Positions 41,569 through 50,610 of a stretch of 64,000 bases of DNA are shown piece by piece. The stretch comes from Oligoflexia bacterium. Its GTDB lineage: Bacteria > Bdellovibrionota > Bdellovibrionia > JABDDW01. A program made the translations under genes and the position numbers. Position 1 is the first letter of the stretch, and each line of letters starts with the position of its first letter. The notes beneath the pieces were generated by a model, which saw only the letters and a program-made list of their open reading frames with translations, did no database searches and was not told the DNA's origin. Location of the stretch: NCBI GenBank assembly GCA_016715815.1, contig JADJXN010000005.1:62001-126000 (forward strand), in the 5' to 3' direction.

Positions 41569-43644
41569 TTAAAACTCAACGTTCTCACTACCAACAGCAT
41601 TATCCCTATAGGCCAGCTCTTTTAGCTCAAGCCTTTTAACTTCGTCTCTTAATTGAGCTGCCAATTCAAAATCAAGCTTATCAGCTGCTTTTTTCATGTC
41701 TTTTCTTAATTTAACAATTTGCTTTTGAATACCTTCCAATGAGGCTTCATAAACTTTTTGCTTAGCAGAAAGGCTGACAACTTTTTTAGATTTATTACCT
41801 GTTGGTACTTCCTCTGGGAGCAGACCAAATACTTTCTCAGTACTGTCTAATACTACCTTTTTAATCCCTTGAGGTTTAACGTTATTTTTAGTGTTATACT
41901 CCATTTGAATAATGCGCCGTCTATTTGTTTCATCAATGGCCTTTTTCATGCTCTCTGTGGTTTTATCTGCATACATAATAACTCTTCCATTTATGTTTCT
42001 TGCAGCACGCCCTGTAGTTTGAATTAAAGATCTTTCTGAACGTAAAAACCCTTCTTTATCTGCATCTAAAATGGCAACAAGGCTCACCTCTGGTATGTCT
42101 AATCCTTCTCTAAGCAAATTAATTCCTACTAAAACATCAAACACTCCTAACCTAAGGTCTCTAATAATTTGTGAGCGCTCTAAAGTGTGCACCTCACTAT
42201 GAAGGTATTTTACCTTAACCCCTGCAGTTTGAAGATAGTCTGTTAAATCCTCAGCCATACGCTTTGTTAAAGTTGTTACAAGCACACGATCTTTTTTAGC
42301 TACCACCTTTTTGACTTCTTTTAACAAATCATCTACCTGAAATTTTGCTGGCCTTACTTCAATCTCTGGGTCTATTAAATAAGTTGGTCTAATAATTTGC
42401 TCAACAATTAAGCCTTCTGCTCTTTTAAGCTCATAAGCACCAGGAGTAGCTGAGACATAAACCACTTTACTCATTAATTTTTCAAATTCTTGAAAGTTAA
42501 GTGGCCTGTTATCTAAAGCTGAAGGCAACCTAAAACCATACTCCACAAGGGTTGATTTACGTGAGCGATCCCCCTTATACATTCCTCCTACTTGGGGAAC
42601 AGTCACATGGCTTTCATCAATGAACATTAAAAAATCTTTTGGGAAATATTCAATAAGTGTTGGCGGTTCTCCTGGTTTTCTCCCAGTAAAATGTCTTGAG
42701 TAGTTTTCTATTCCTTGGCAAAAACCCATTTCTTCAATCATTTCTATATCAAAATAAGTTCTTTGCTCAAGCCTTTGAGCTTCAACAAGCTTCATATTAT
42801 TTTTTAAATCATTAAGTCTTTCACGCAGTTCTTGTTGAATTGTGGCAATAGCATTTTTTGTTCTATCTGGGGCCACAACATAATGGCTTCCAGGGTAAAT
42901 TGATACGCGCTCTATTTTTTGAAGTACTATTCCACGCAGGGGGTCTACAAAACTTATGGCATCAATATAATTTCCAAAAAACTCTACTCTAATTGCCCTA
43001 TCGTCTTCATAGGCAGGAATAATTTCTACAATATCCCCTCTGACTCTAAAAGTGGCGCGGTGAAAGTCTACATCGTTTCTTTCATATTGAATGTCTACAA
43101 GGTGTCTTAATAAATCATCTCGCTTTAATTCTTGGCCTGAAGTTAAAACAATTACCATGCCTTCATAGGCCTCAGGGGAGCCAAGACCATAAATACAAGA
43201 AACACTTGAGACAATAATCACATCAGATCTATCAAACAACGAACGTGTGGCAGAATGTCTCATGCGGTCAATTTGCTCATTAATGGCCGAGTCTTTTTCT
43301 ATAAAGGTATCAGTTGTGGGAATGTAGGCCTCTGGCTGGTAGTAATCATAGTAGCTAACAAAATATTCCACAGCATTATGAGGAAAGAGTTGCTTAAACT
43401 CAGCATATAACTGCCCTGCTAAAGTTTTATTAGGCGCTAGTATTAAAGTGGGCCTTCCAAGAGCTGCAATAGTGTTGGCCATTGTAAATGTTTTACCAGA
43501 GCCTGTGATACCTAATAATACTTGTTGGTTTTTATCTTGTTTAAAATTTTCTACAAGCTCTTTAATGGCTTTTTGTTGATCGCCCTGAGGTTTAAATGGG
43601 CTAACAAGTTTGAAGTGGTTTTTTACTACTTCCTTACTTCCCAC
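41569..43644 (-). CDS. uvrB: Excinuclease ABC subunit B
   Basis: 691 residues. DEAD-like helicase with Walker A GITGSGKTFT (about 44-53), the beta-hairpin YDYYQPEAYIPTTDTFIEKD (about 97-116) that grips damaged DNA, the DESH motif FIDESHV, and ATP/Mg motif VI QTTGRAARN. The C-terminal UVR motif AADKLDFELAAQLRDEVKRLE (about 655-675) binds UvrC. Overlaps cysS by 19 bases and precedes uvrC by three. Confidence 0.96.
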   Translation of the reverse strand: MGSKEVVKNHFKLVSPFKPQGDQQKAIKELVENFKQDKNQQVLLGITGSGKTFTMANTIAALGRPTLILAPNKTLAGQLYAEFKQLFPHNAVEYFVSYYDYYQPEAYIPTTDTFIEKDSAINEQIDRMRHSATRSLFDRSDVIIVSSVSCIYGLGSPEAYEGMVIVLTSGQELKRDDLLRHLVDIQYERNDVDFHRATFRVRGDIVEIIPAYEDDRAIRVEFFGNYIDAISFVDPLRGIVLQKIERVSIYPGSHYVVAPDRTKNAIATIQQELRERLNDLKNNMKLVEAQRLEQRTYFDIEMIEEMGFCQGIENYSRHFTGRKPGEPPTLIEYFPKDFLMFIDESHVTVPQVGGMYKGDRSRKSTLVEYGFRLPSALDNRPLNFQEFEKLMSKVVYVSATPGAYELKRAEGLIVEQIIRPTYLIDPEIEVRPAKFQVDDLLKEVKKVVAKKDRVLVTTLTKRMAEDLTDYLQTAGVKVKYLHSEVHTLERSQIIRDLRLGVFDVLVGINLLREGLDIPEVSLVAILDADKEGFLRSERSLIQTTGRAARNINGRVIMYADKTTESMKKAIDETNRRRIIQMEYNTKNNVKPQGIKKVVLDSTEKVFGLLPEEVPTGNKSKKVVSLSAKQKVYEASLEGIQKQIVKLRKDMKKAADKLDFELAAQLRDEVKRLELKELAYRDNAVGSENVEF

Positions 43645-45110
43645 TCTGTCCCTCCTGGGTTATCGCGTAGCTCAATTCCCATTTGAGTTAGCTCAGCTCT
43701 TAATTTATCTGCCTTAATAAAATCTTTTGCAGCCTTTGCATTGGATCTGGCATCTACCTTTAATTGAATTTCTTCTCTTTTAAGATTCTTTTGTTCTAAT
43801 AAAATATCATCAAGCTCTTTTAAAAAACTAACTGCTGGTTTTTCAAATAAGCTCATAAGAGAACCAACTTTAGTAATTTCATTTTTAAATTTTTGAGCAG
43901 AATTTAAAAGCTCTTGAGTTGGCTTAATACCAGGTTTTAAAAGATTATTAAAACTTCTAACCAAATTAAATATTTCAGCCAAAATTTCAGGGGTATTAAA
44001 GTCATCTTCTGCTGAAGTTATCATTTTAGGCCACAATTCATTTAGTTTTGCACCAAAGCCTGATGGATCTAAAACCTTAGTTAAATCTGTTTGGTATTTA
44101 AAACCAGCATTTTGGCACATAATAATCATTTTTTCTGCTTGGGCTAAACTTGAATAAATGCGCGCAAGCCCTGCAATAGCATGTTCAATGACATTATCAG
44201 AAAAGTCTGCACCAGATCTGTAGTGAGCTGATAGAATTAGAAATTTTAAAATTTCACCATTAAAAACTTCTACAAACTTTCTAACAGTAAAAATATTGCC
44301 TAAAGATTTAGACATTTTATCTTTACCCATGTTTATAAAATTATTATGCATCCAATAATTTACAAAATTTTTATTATTTGCAGATTCACTCTGAGCAATT
44401 TCATTTTCATGATGCGGGAAAATTAAATCAATTCCGCCGCCATGAATATCAATGGTCTCCCCTAAATGTTTTTTAGCCATGGCAGAGCATTCAATATGCC
44501 AGCCTGGTCTTCCCTTACCCCACGGAGAATCCCAAGAAGGCTCGCCGGGTTTTGCTGGTTTCCATAAAGAAAAATCAAGGGGGTTTTTCTTTTTTTCACC
44601 AATTTCAACTCTTGCCCCTGCAATAAGATCTTGAATATTTTTATGGCTTAGTTTTCCGTAATCTTTAATTTTTTCAATGCTGCAAAAAACCTCACCATCA
44701 ACCACGTAGGCTGCGCCATTTTTAATAATATCTTCAATCAGGCTGACAATTTCTTTTATATGTTCTGTTACTTTGGGGTTTACATCAGCAACTCTTAAGC
44801 CAACGGCTTTAAAGTCTTTTTCAAATTCTTTAATGTATTTTTCAGAAACCTCAGTTGCAGCAATATTTTCTTCAATGGCCTTGTTAATTATTTTGTCATC
44901 AACGTCTGTGTAGTTATAAACAAATTTAACTTTATAATTTAAAACGTTTTGAAAATAATTTCTTACAAAATTAAAAAATATGGGCCCTCTAAAATTCCCC
45001 ACATGTACTAAATTATAAACCGTAGGACCACATAAATACATTTTTAGCTCGCCCGCTTTGATAGGTTTAAATTCTTCTTTTTTTTGTGTGAGGGTATTAT
45101 AAATCTTCAT
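43626..45110 (-). CDS. cysS: Cysteinyl-tRNA synthetase
   Basis: About 494 residues from the ATG at 45110; an upstream GTG at 45131 would add seven residues and overlap gltX. Class I features: YLCGPTVYNLVHVGNFRGP (HIGH-type with a zinc Cys), WHIECSAMAKKHLGETIDIHGGGIDLIFPHHENE (zinc ligands and active site) and KMSKSLGN. The closing region LRDNPGGTEWEVRK is standard. Confidence 0.95.
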   Translation of the reverse strand: MKIYNTLTQKKEEFKPIKAGELKMYLCGPTVYNLVHVGNFRGPIFFNFVRNYFQNVLNYKVKFVYNYTDVDDKIINKAIEENIAATEVSEKYIKEFEKDFKAVGLRVADVNPKVTEHIKEIVSLIEDIIKNGAAYVVDGEVFCSIEKIKDYGKLSHKNIQDLIAGARVEIGEKKKNPLDFSLWKPAKPGEPSWDSPWGKGRPGWHIECSAMAKKHLGETIDIHGGGIDLIFPHHENEIAQSESANNKNFVNYWMHNNFINMGKDKMSKSLGNIFTVRKFVEVFNGEILKFLILSAHYRSGADFSDNVIEHAIAGLARIYSSLAQAEKMIIMCQNAGFKYQTDLTKVLDPSGFGAKLNELWPKMITSAEDDFNTPEILAEIFNLVRSFNNLLKPGIKPTQELLNSAQKFKNEITKVGSLMSLFEKPAVSFLKELDDILLEQKNLKREEIQLKVDARSNAKAAKDFIKADKLRAELTQMGIELRDNPGGTEWEVRK

Positions 45111-45117
45111 TTTTAAA

Positions 45118-46596
45118 TTAAACTCTCTCACAAGCGAGCTTTGCTCTATGCTTTAAATTTTCAAGCTTCATTAATGGCACTAATAATTTTAATTCTGTTC
45201 CATGGGGCTTTCCAATAACTGCAACTCGCAGTGCTTGAAATAATTCTTTTCCTTTAACTTTACTTTCTGTTTGAATCTTTTTTTGAATCTCTAAAAACTC
45301 TTCCTCCAAAAGGTACGTCCCCCATTTTGGTAGCGACAACGCGTTATACCATGCCTCAAAAACAGATTTTGTAGTGGGCCATTTAAATACTTCTTCAGCC
45401 TCATCAGCAAATTTCATTTCCTCAGAGAAAACTTTAAATGCCTCTGCTCCTTCAACTAATGTCTCAAATGAGGGTTTTAGTGCCGTTAAAGCTTTATCTG
45501 CCCAACCCCCTTCAGAAAATGTTTTTTGATCCCCCGATAAAGGGGTTTTAATAAATGGCAAAAGTTCATTCCATAAATCTTTATGGGGTAATGCTCTTAA
45601 ATGTTGAGCGTTCATCCATTTTAGTTTTACTGAATCAAAAACGGCTCCCGCCGGGTTCACACGCGAAGTACTAAAGTTTTTAATCATCTCTTCCATAGAC
45701 ATAACTTCTTTACCTTCTGGGTGAGACCAACCTAAAAGTGCAATAAAGTTTTTTAATGCCTCAGGCAAATAGCCTTCAAGTTTAAATTCATGGCAACTGG
45801 TGGCACCTTTTCGCTTTGATAATTTTTGCCTATCCTCATCAAGCACTAATGATAAATGTCCAAACTCAGGTGGTTTCCACTTCATGGCCTCATAAATCAT
45901 GAGTTGGCGTAAAGTATTTGATAAATGCTCCTCTGCTCTTAAAATATGAGTCATTCCCATTTTATAATCGTCAACAACACAGCAGAAATTATAAACAGGC
46001 ATACCATCGGAACGTAACAAAACAAAATCCCCAACCATATCTGATGGGAACTTTACTTCGCCTCTAATTAAATCTTTAAATACGTAGTCTTTTTTTAAAG
46101 AACTTGTTCTAAAACGCACCACAGCCTTTTCACCGCCCTTAATTTTAATAAGGGCCTCTGCAAGGGGCATACTTGCATAAGGACTTTGAATATGCGGAGG
46201 CTTACCTTGAGCCTTAAAAAGCTCTTTTTGCTTATCTATTTCGGCATCAGTCATAAAACAATAATAAGCAAGGCCTGCTTTTATAATTTCATCTGCCACA
46301 GTTTTATAAATTGCTAATCTTTCACTTTGTTTATAAGGGCCAAACTCGCCAACATCTTTTAGGGTTTTAGGGTCAACACCCTCATCCCACTTAAGCCCGA
46401 GCCATAAAAGATCTTCAATGAGCATCTTCAAAGACTCTTCAGTAGATCTGGCCTGATCTGTGTCTTCAATACGAAGAATAAATTTTCCGCCAAAATGTTT
46501 TGCAAATAAATAATTATAAAGTGCTGTTCTAGCACCTCCCACATGTAAGTAACCTGTTGGGGAAGGAGCAAACCTGACTCTAACTTTATCAGTCAT
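45118..46596 (-). CDS. gltX: Glutamyl-tRNA synthetase
   Basis: 492 residues, class I. RFAPSPTGYLHVGGARTALYNYLFAK (HIGH-type, residues 8-33), FILRIEDTDQARS and DEDRQKLSKRKGATS (KMSKS-type, about 255) are diagnostic. It could be discriminating or non-discriminating; no amidotransferase lies in this window. Overlaps ispF by eight bases and lies directly upstream of cysS. Confidence 0.95.
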   Translation of the reverse strand: MTDKVRVRFAPSPTGYLHVGGARTALYNYLFAKHFGGKFILRIEDTDQARSTEESLKMLIEDLLWLGLKWDEGVDPKTLKDVGEFGPYKQSERLAIYKTVADEIIKAGLAYYCFMTDAEIDKQKELFKAQGKPPHIQSPYASMPLAEALIKIKGGEKAVVRFRTSSLKKDYVFKDLIRGEVKFPSDMVGDFVLLRSDGMPVYNFCCVVDDYKMGMTHILRAEEHLSNTLRQLMIYEAMKWKPPEFGHLSLVLDEDRQKLSKRKGATSCHEFKLEGYLPEALKNFIALLGWSHPEGKEVMSMEEMIKNFSTSRVNPAGAVFDSVKLKWMNAQHLRALPHKDLWNELLPFIKTPLSGDQKTFSEGGWADKALTALKPSFETLVEGAEAFKVFSEEMKFADEAEEVFKWPTTKSVFEAWYNALSLPKWGTYLLEEEFLEIQKKIQTESKVKGKELFQALRVAVIGKPHGTELKLLVPLMKLENLKHRAKLACERV

Positions 46597-47071
46597 ATTT
46601 TTTCTCTTTCAAAAGCACAATGGCTTGAGCATAAATTCCTTCACTTCGCCCTATAGCACCTAAACCTTCACAAGTTGTAGCTTTAATACCCACGCAATGA
46701 CGATTAATGTTTAATGCTTCTGAAATTTTCTCACACATCATCGCTCTATAACCTGCGATCTTTGGAGCTTCTGCCATAATAACAATATCTGTATTTACCA
46801 CCTTATAGCCTTTTTCCCAAACCATGGTACAAACTTCTTTTAATATTTCAAGGCTGTTACGGTTTTTGTTTTTCTCATCTCCGGGGAAATATTTTCCTAA
46901 ATCACCAAGGGCTAGAGCTCCTAAAAGTGCATCGGCCAGCGCATGTAAAACCACATCAGCATCGGAATGCCCCATAAGCCCATGGGTATGTGGTATTTCA
47001 ACACCGCCAAGTACAAGTTTGCGACCTTTTTCAAATTTGTGGATGTCGCTTCCTAAGCCAATTCTGAACAC
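46589..47071 (-). CDS. ispF: 2-C-methyl-D-erythritol 2,4-cyclodiphosphate synthase
   Basis: 160 residues. RIGLGSDIHKF (metal Asp/His), GLMGHSDADVVLHALADALLGALALGDLGKYFP and KATTCEGLGAIGRSEGI are the IspF blocks. It converts CDP-ME-2-phosphate to MEcPP in the MEP isoprenoid pathway. Overlaps ispD by 41 bases; in some species the two are fused. Confidence 0.96.
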   Translation of the reverse strand: MFRIGLGSDIHKFEKGRKLVLGGVEIPHTHGLMGHSDADVVLHALADALLGALALGDLGKYFPGDEKNKNRNSLEILKEVCTMVWEKGYKVVNTDIVIMAEAPKIAGYRAMMCEKISEALNINRHCVGIKATTCEGLGAIGRSEGIYAQAIVLLKEKKYD

Positions 47072-47750
47072 GTTCTATATCCTCTTGATGTGTAACTTTT
47101 AGATTATCATTTGTAGATTCAACAACAACTATTTTACGACCCATTTTTTCAATTAAACTTGCATCATCAAAAGCTACAAAATCTGCCATAAAATCTATAT
47201 GTGACATTGCGCCCACTAAAACTTCTTGACGCAGTATTTGAGGCGTTTGAATTGTATAAAGTAAATTCCGATTAAGGGTCTCTGTCACAATAGAATTTTT
47301 AACAACCTTTATTGTTTCATTTACCCTTGTTCCTGGAACTGCTCCGCCAAACTCTGGATCATTTTGATTTAAAACACACTGATTCCAAACTGATTCAATT
47401 AATTCTGTTGTAATACATGGGCGCGCTGCATCGTGTACAGCTACCCACTCACAATCTGAAATTTGAGATAACTTTTTTAAACCCTCATAGGTTGAAGCAG
47501 ATCTTGAATTACCACCACTAACTATATGAAATTTCTTATTTTCTATAAGTAAATTAAAACTCTCTTGAACTGCTTTTAACCAATCCTGGGGCACTACAAT
47601 CACAACTTCATTAAGCGCTTTCCAAGATAAGAAAACCTCTAAAGACCAAAGATAAAGGGGTTTTGATACAACGGTTTGAAATTGTTTTGGGATATCTAAT
47701 CCAAATCGATGGCTAGCACCACCGGCAACTAAGACAAGATCACACTTCAC
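47031..47750 (-). CDS. ispD: 2-C-methyl-D-erythritol 4-phosphate cytidylyltransferase
   Basis: 239 residues. LVAGGASHRFGLDIPKQF (nucleotide-binding G-x-R/K loop; here AGGASHRFG), VAVHDAARPCI (about 103-113) and TPQILRQEVL are IspD blocks. It activates MEP with CTP. It starts inside the carD stop (4-base overlap) and its end overlaps ispF, so carD-ispD-ispF are tightly co-translated. Confidence 0.94.
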   Translation of the reverse strand: MKCDLVLVAGGASHRFGLDIPKQFQTVVSKPLYLWSLEVFLSWKALNEVVIVVPQDWLKAVQESFNLLIENKKFHIVSGGNSRSASTYEGLKKLSQISDCEWVAVHDAARPCITTELIESVWNQCVLNQNDPEFGGAVPGTRVNETIKVVKNSIVTETLNRNLLYTIQTPQILRQEVLVGAMSHIDFMADFVAFDDASLIEKMGRKIVVVESTNDNLKVTHQEDIERVQNWLRKRHPQI

Positions 47751-48289
47751 TTAAGTTTTGGTGCCTCAGCAGCCGCAGCCATTGCCACAAGAGGAACCTC
47801 TTCTTCAATGCCAAAGATTTCTTTTACTTCTTCTTCAACATTTTTCTCATTTTCTTTTGTTGCTAAAGAAAGCTCTTTAATAAGAAGGCCACGGGCAGTA
47901 TCAAGCATTTTGCGCTCACCAAAGCTTAGTTCTTTGTCTACTTTTAAAAGAAAAAGATCTCTTAAAACTTCAGCAATTTCATAAATGCTTCCGGTTTTAA
48001 TTTTTTCCATGTATTCGCGGTAGCGTCTGTTCCAGGTTTGATTATCAATTTTTAAATTCTTTTTTCGAAGGATTTTAAAAACTTCCCCTGCTTCTTTTTT
48101 AGAAATGATAGCTCTTAAGCCAACACTTGCTGCGTTGTCTTTAGGAACCATAATTTTCATGCCATTATCTAGAATTTGAATTACGTAGAAAGTTTGTTTA
48201 TTTCCAAAAATTTCTTTTGTTTCTATGGCTTTTACAACACCAACTCCGTGGCCAGGGTAAACCGCGTTATCACCAACTTTAAATGCCAT
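47747..48289 (-). CDS. CarD-family transcriptional regulator
   Basis: 180 residues. The Tudor-like RNA-polymerase-binding N-domain has FKVGDNAVYPGHGVGVVKAIETKEIFG, and ILDNGMKIMVPKDNAASVGLR follows. The helical C-domain (WNRRYREYMEKIKTG...LLKVDKELSFGERKMLDTARGLLIKEL) binds promoter DNA. The tail is Ala/Glu-rich. GGAGG nine bases before the ATG and a strong promoter make it the head gene of the ispD-ispF-gltX-cysS-uvrB-uvrC operon. Confidence 0.95.
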   Translation of the reverse strand: MAFKVGDNAVYPGHGVGVVKAIETKEIFGNKQTFYVIQILDNGMKIMVPKDNAASVGLRAIISKKEAGEVFKILRKKNLKIDNQTWNRRYREYMEKIKTGSIYEIAEVLRDLFLLKVDKELSFGERKMLDTARGLLIKELSLATKENEKNVEEEVKEIFGIEEEVPLVAMAAAAEAPKLK

Positions 48290-48346
48290 TTTGCGTTGCC
48301 TCCAGCCCGTGTTATTGACGTGTTAAGTAGAGATACGAGCAGTAGA

Positions 48347-48376
48347 GTTATATCACTAAATTTGAGCTAAAGTCAA
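48347..48376 (-). promoter_or_regulatory. Sigma-70-type promoter of the carD operon
   Basis: On the minus strand TTGACT (48376-48371), an 18-base spacer and TATAAC (48352-48347) match -35 and -10 boxes in ten of twelve positions. Transcription would start near 48340, giving a leader of about 50 bases before the carD ATG. Confidence 0.7.
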
Positions 48377-48425
48377 TGGAGCTTGGCGCATATGCGTCAT
48401 TGGTAAGTTTTACTATATCAAATTT

Positions 48426-50552
48426 TTACTGATGATAATTCCAAACCAGCGCATAGGGTTGTGCATCTTTTTCACGGCTGCCCTTTGGCACATTATACGC
48501 TGTAATAAGCAATTTATAAGCCCCACTTAAAGGCGCCTCAAACTCAATCATTTCAACGTTGTTAACTCTGTCAGGGCTTGTGTTGTGGTTTGGATAATAA
48601 ACGGCTCCATTTGGAGCCACTAAGCTTATATCAATATCATTAACAAGTGCACTTAAAGCAGCTGCTGCTCCCGGTGCATCTGTATAAACAAGGGTGGCCC
48701 TCATTTTTGAGCCTGCTACGACCTTTTCAAGACCTAAAGTTATTTCCCTCTTATCACCAGTTTTAAGACCGATTTTATCATCAATAAAATAGTAAGGTGT
48801 CTTAATAACTGCTCCCACATCTACTCTGCCAAAACCCTCAACTGGATTTGGTCTTTTGGTTTTAAATTCCTGATAAGCTCCTTCTCCAAACTGACCTGGA
48901 AATAAATCAAATGCATTATGAATTAAAGCTGCTTTCACTGCTGCTGCAGAGGGTGCTTTATTAGCTTTTGTTTTTAAATATTGGTAGACCACCGCTGCTG
49001 CTCCCGCAGTTAAGGGTGTTGACATAGATGTACCACCAGCCCAGACGTAATTGCCATCATACTCACCCCATAAAAGCGTAGCCTTTGGGTGATGAGATCT
49101 AGCTGATAAAATATTTGTTCCAGGTGCAACAATATCTGGCTTTATTCTTCCATCTTGAGTTGGGCCAGTGCTACTAAATGGCGCCATACCCATTGGGTTA
49201 TCAGACAAAGTGGTTTCAGCCATGGGACCAACAGACCATTTTTGTTGAGCTCCTTTTAGCTTTCCAACTTTTGTTTGAATACCACCTTTGAAAACATAGT
49301 TTTTACTAGCCCCTACTGAGAGAATATTTTTTGCTCCCGCCGGTGTCCCTAAAGATCCGTTATCAATCACTCCATCAGAATTTAAATCTGCACCACTATT
49401 ACCAGCAGCAAATAAAACTAAGAGATCTGGGTTTTTCCACAACACCTCATCTAAAGATGCTGTCATGGCATTATATCTTGTTCCGTTAGAATTTTGTCCC
49501 CAGCTATTGGTGTGAATAACTGCTGAGTCATTCTTAAATGGTTCTTCAAATAGTTTTTCAAGACTTGGTGCCGCAAGTGCGTTATTCACCATAGGCGTCC
49601 AGTTAGATTGCATAACAAGCTTTGCTCCATAAGCCCCACCGCGAACTCTTCCCTCAGAAGCTGCGCCTGTTCCTACAACAGAGCCCGCCACATGGGTTCC
49701 GTGTCCTTGCGGGTCTCCCCAAGATTTTGAAAACAAACCTCTAATATAACCTTTTATGACTTGCCCCTTAAAGTCAGTGTGAATATCTTCAACTGAACCT
49801 GTATCTAAACCCGTATCAGTCACACCAACAATAACACCTTGGCCATTGTAACCAAGCTTATGAGCCTCTTCAAAATTCATAAGCTTTGTTCCTGATTCAT
49901 ATCCTGTCATTGAGGTAAAATTATTTCTATTTGAAGACTTACCTATCCAACCATCAAATGGGTTTAAATCGTCAAGATATTTTAACTCTGCATAAGGCTC
50001 AACCCATTCAACATAATCAATTTCAGCTAACTCATAAACTGTCTGGGTATTTGAAATAAGAATAATATTTCTATCTGAAATAAAACCGGCAAGCTCCACC
50101 CCTCTTTTTTCAAGTTCATTTAGCATGGCTGACATATAAGAACTTGATGTTAAGGTAATAGAAAATTTAGTAGTGATGTTTTTATTAAAAACAGATGGGA
50201 CACTTATTTGTTGATCTATTTTAAATTGCGCACTGTAGGGAATGACAGCCTCTACAAATTCAAATTTTTTAATATTCTCTAGTGCCATAGGCTCATTAAT
50301 TTTTGCTATAAAAGAATTTTCAGGGACATAACCATAAAGTTCAACTTGGTTTTTACTTAACTCTTCTTTCCAACCCCTCTGAACTGGGCCTGCAAATTGA
50401 ATAATGACTGCTTGGCTAAAACCTTGATCTAAGCCAAAAACATTTATTTGATTTTTTGTATCTATGACTTGGTTTTTTAATTTAATTAACCCCGCCTGAG
50501 CTGAATTGGAAAATAGAAAAAAAGCCACAATAAAAAGTGTATTTAATTTCAT
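48426..50552 (-). CDS. Secreted subtilisin-like serine protease (S8)
   Basis: 708 residues. A signal peptide (TLFIVAFFLFSNSAQA) and an inhibitor-like propeptide with two repeated halves (about 35-190, each with an ...FVEAVxPYAxF/YVEWVEPYAEL unit) precede the catalytic domain. The triad is visible in VGVTDTGLD, GHGTHVAGSVVG and GGTSMSTPLTAGAAA, plus the oxyanion Asn in FAAGNSG. A C-terminal beta domain (about 590-708) resembles proprotein-convertase P/jelly-roll domains. GGGGAGAA precedes the ATG. A secreted protease fits a predatory or degradative lifestyle. Confidence 0.9.
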   Translation of the reverse strand: MKLNTLFIVAFFLFSNSAQAGLIKLKNQVIDTKNQINVFGLDQGFSQAVIIQFAGPVQRGWKEELSKNQVELYGYVPENSFIAKINEPMALENIKKFEFVEAVIPYSAQFKIDQQISVPSVFNKNITTKFSITLTSSSYMSAMLNELEKRGVELAGFISDRNIILISNTQTVYELAEIDYVEWVEPYAELKYLDDLNPFDGWIGKSSNRNNFTSMTGYESGTKLMNFEEAHKLGYNGQGVIVGVTDTGLDTGSVEDIHTDFKGQVIKGYIRGLFSKSWGDPQGHGTHVAGSVVGTGAASEGRVRGGAYGAKLVMQSNWTPMVNNALAAPSLEKLFEEPFKNDSAVIHTNSWGQNSNGTRYNAMTASLDEVLWKNPDLLVLFAAGNSGADLNSDGVIDNGSLGTPAGAKNILSVGASKNYVFKGGIQTKVGKLKGAQQKWSVGPMAETTLSDNPMGMAPFSSTGPTQDGRIKPDIVAPGTNILSARSHHPKATLLWGEYDGNYVWAGGTSMSTPLTAGAAAVVYQYLKTKANKAPSAAAVKAALIHNAFDLFPGQFGEGAYQEFKTKRPNPVEGFGRVDVGAVIKTPYYFIDDKIGLKTGDKREITLGLEKVVAGSKMRATLVYTDAPGAAAALSALVNDIDISLVAPNGAVYYPNHNTSPDRVNNVEMIEFEAPLSGAYKLLITAYNVPKGSREKDAQPYALVWNYHQ

Positions 50553-50610
50553 CTGATTTCTCCCCTTACAAAAAATCAGATCAAGCTAATTTGAAGGCGT
50601 CAATAACTAT

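Noticed and set aside
48381..48394. Palindromic GGCGCATATGCGTC as a terminator for the carD side
   Set aside because: Lies upstream of the carD promoter, not after a gene on that strand, and has no U-run; probably chance.
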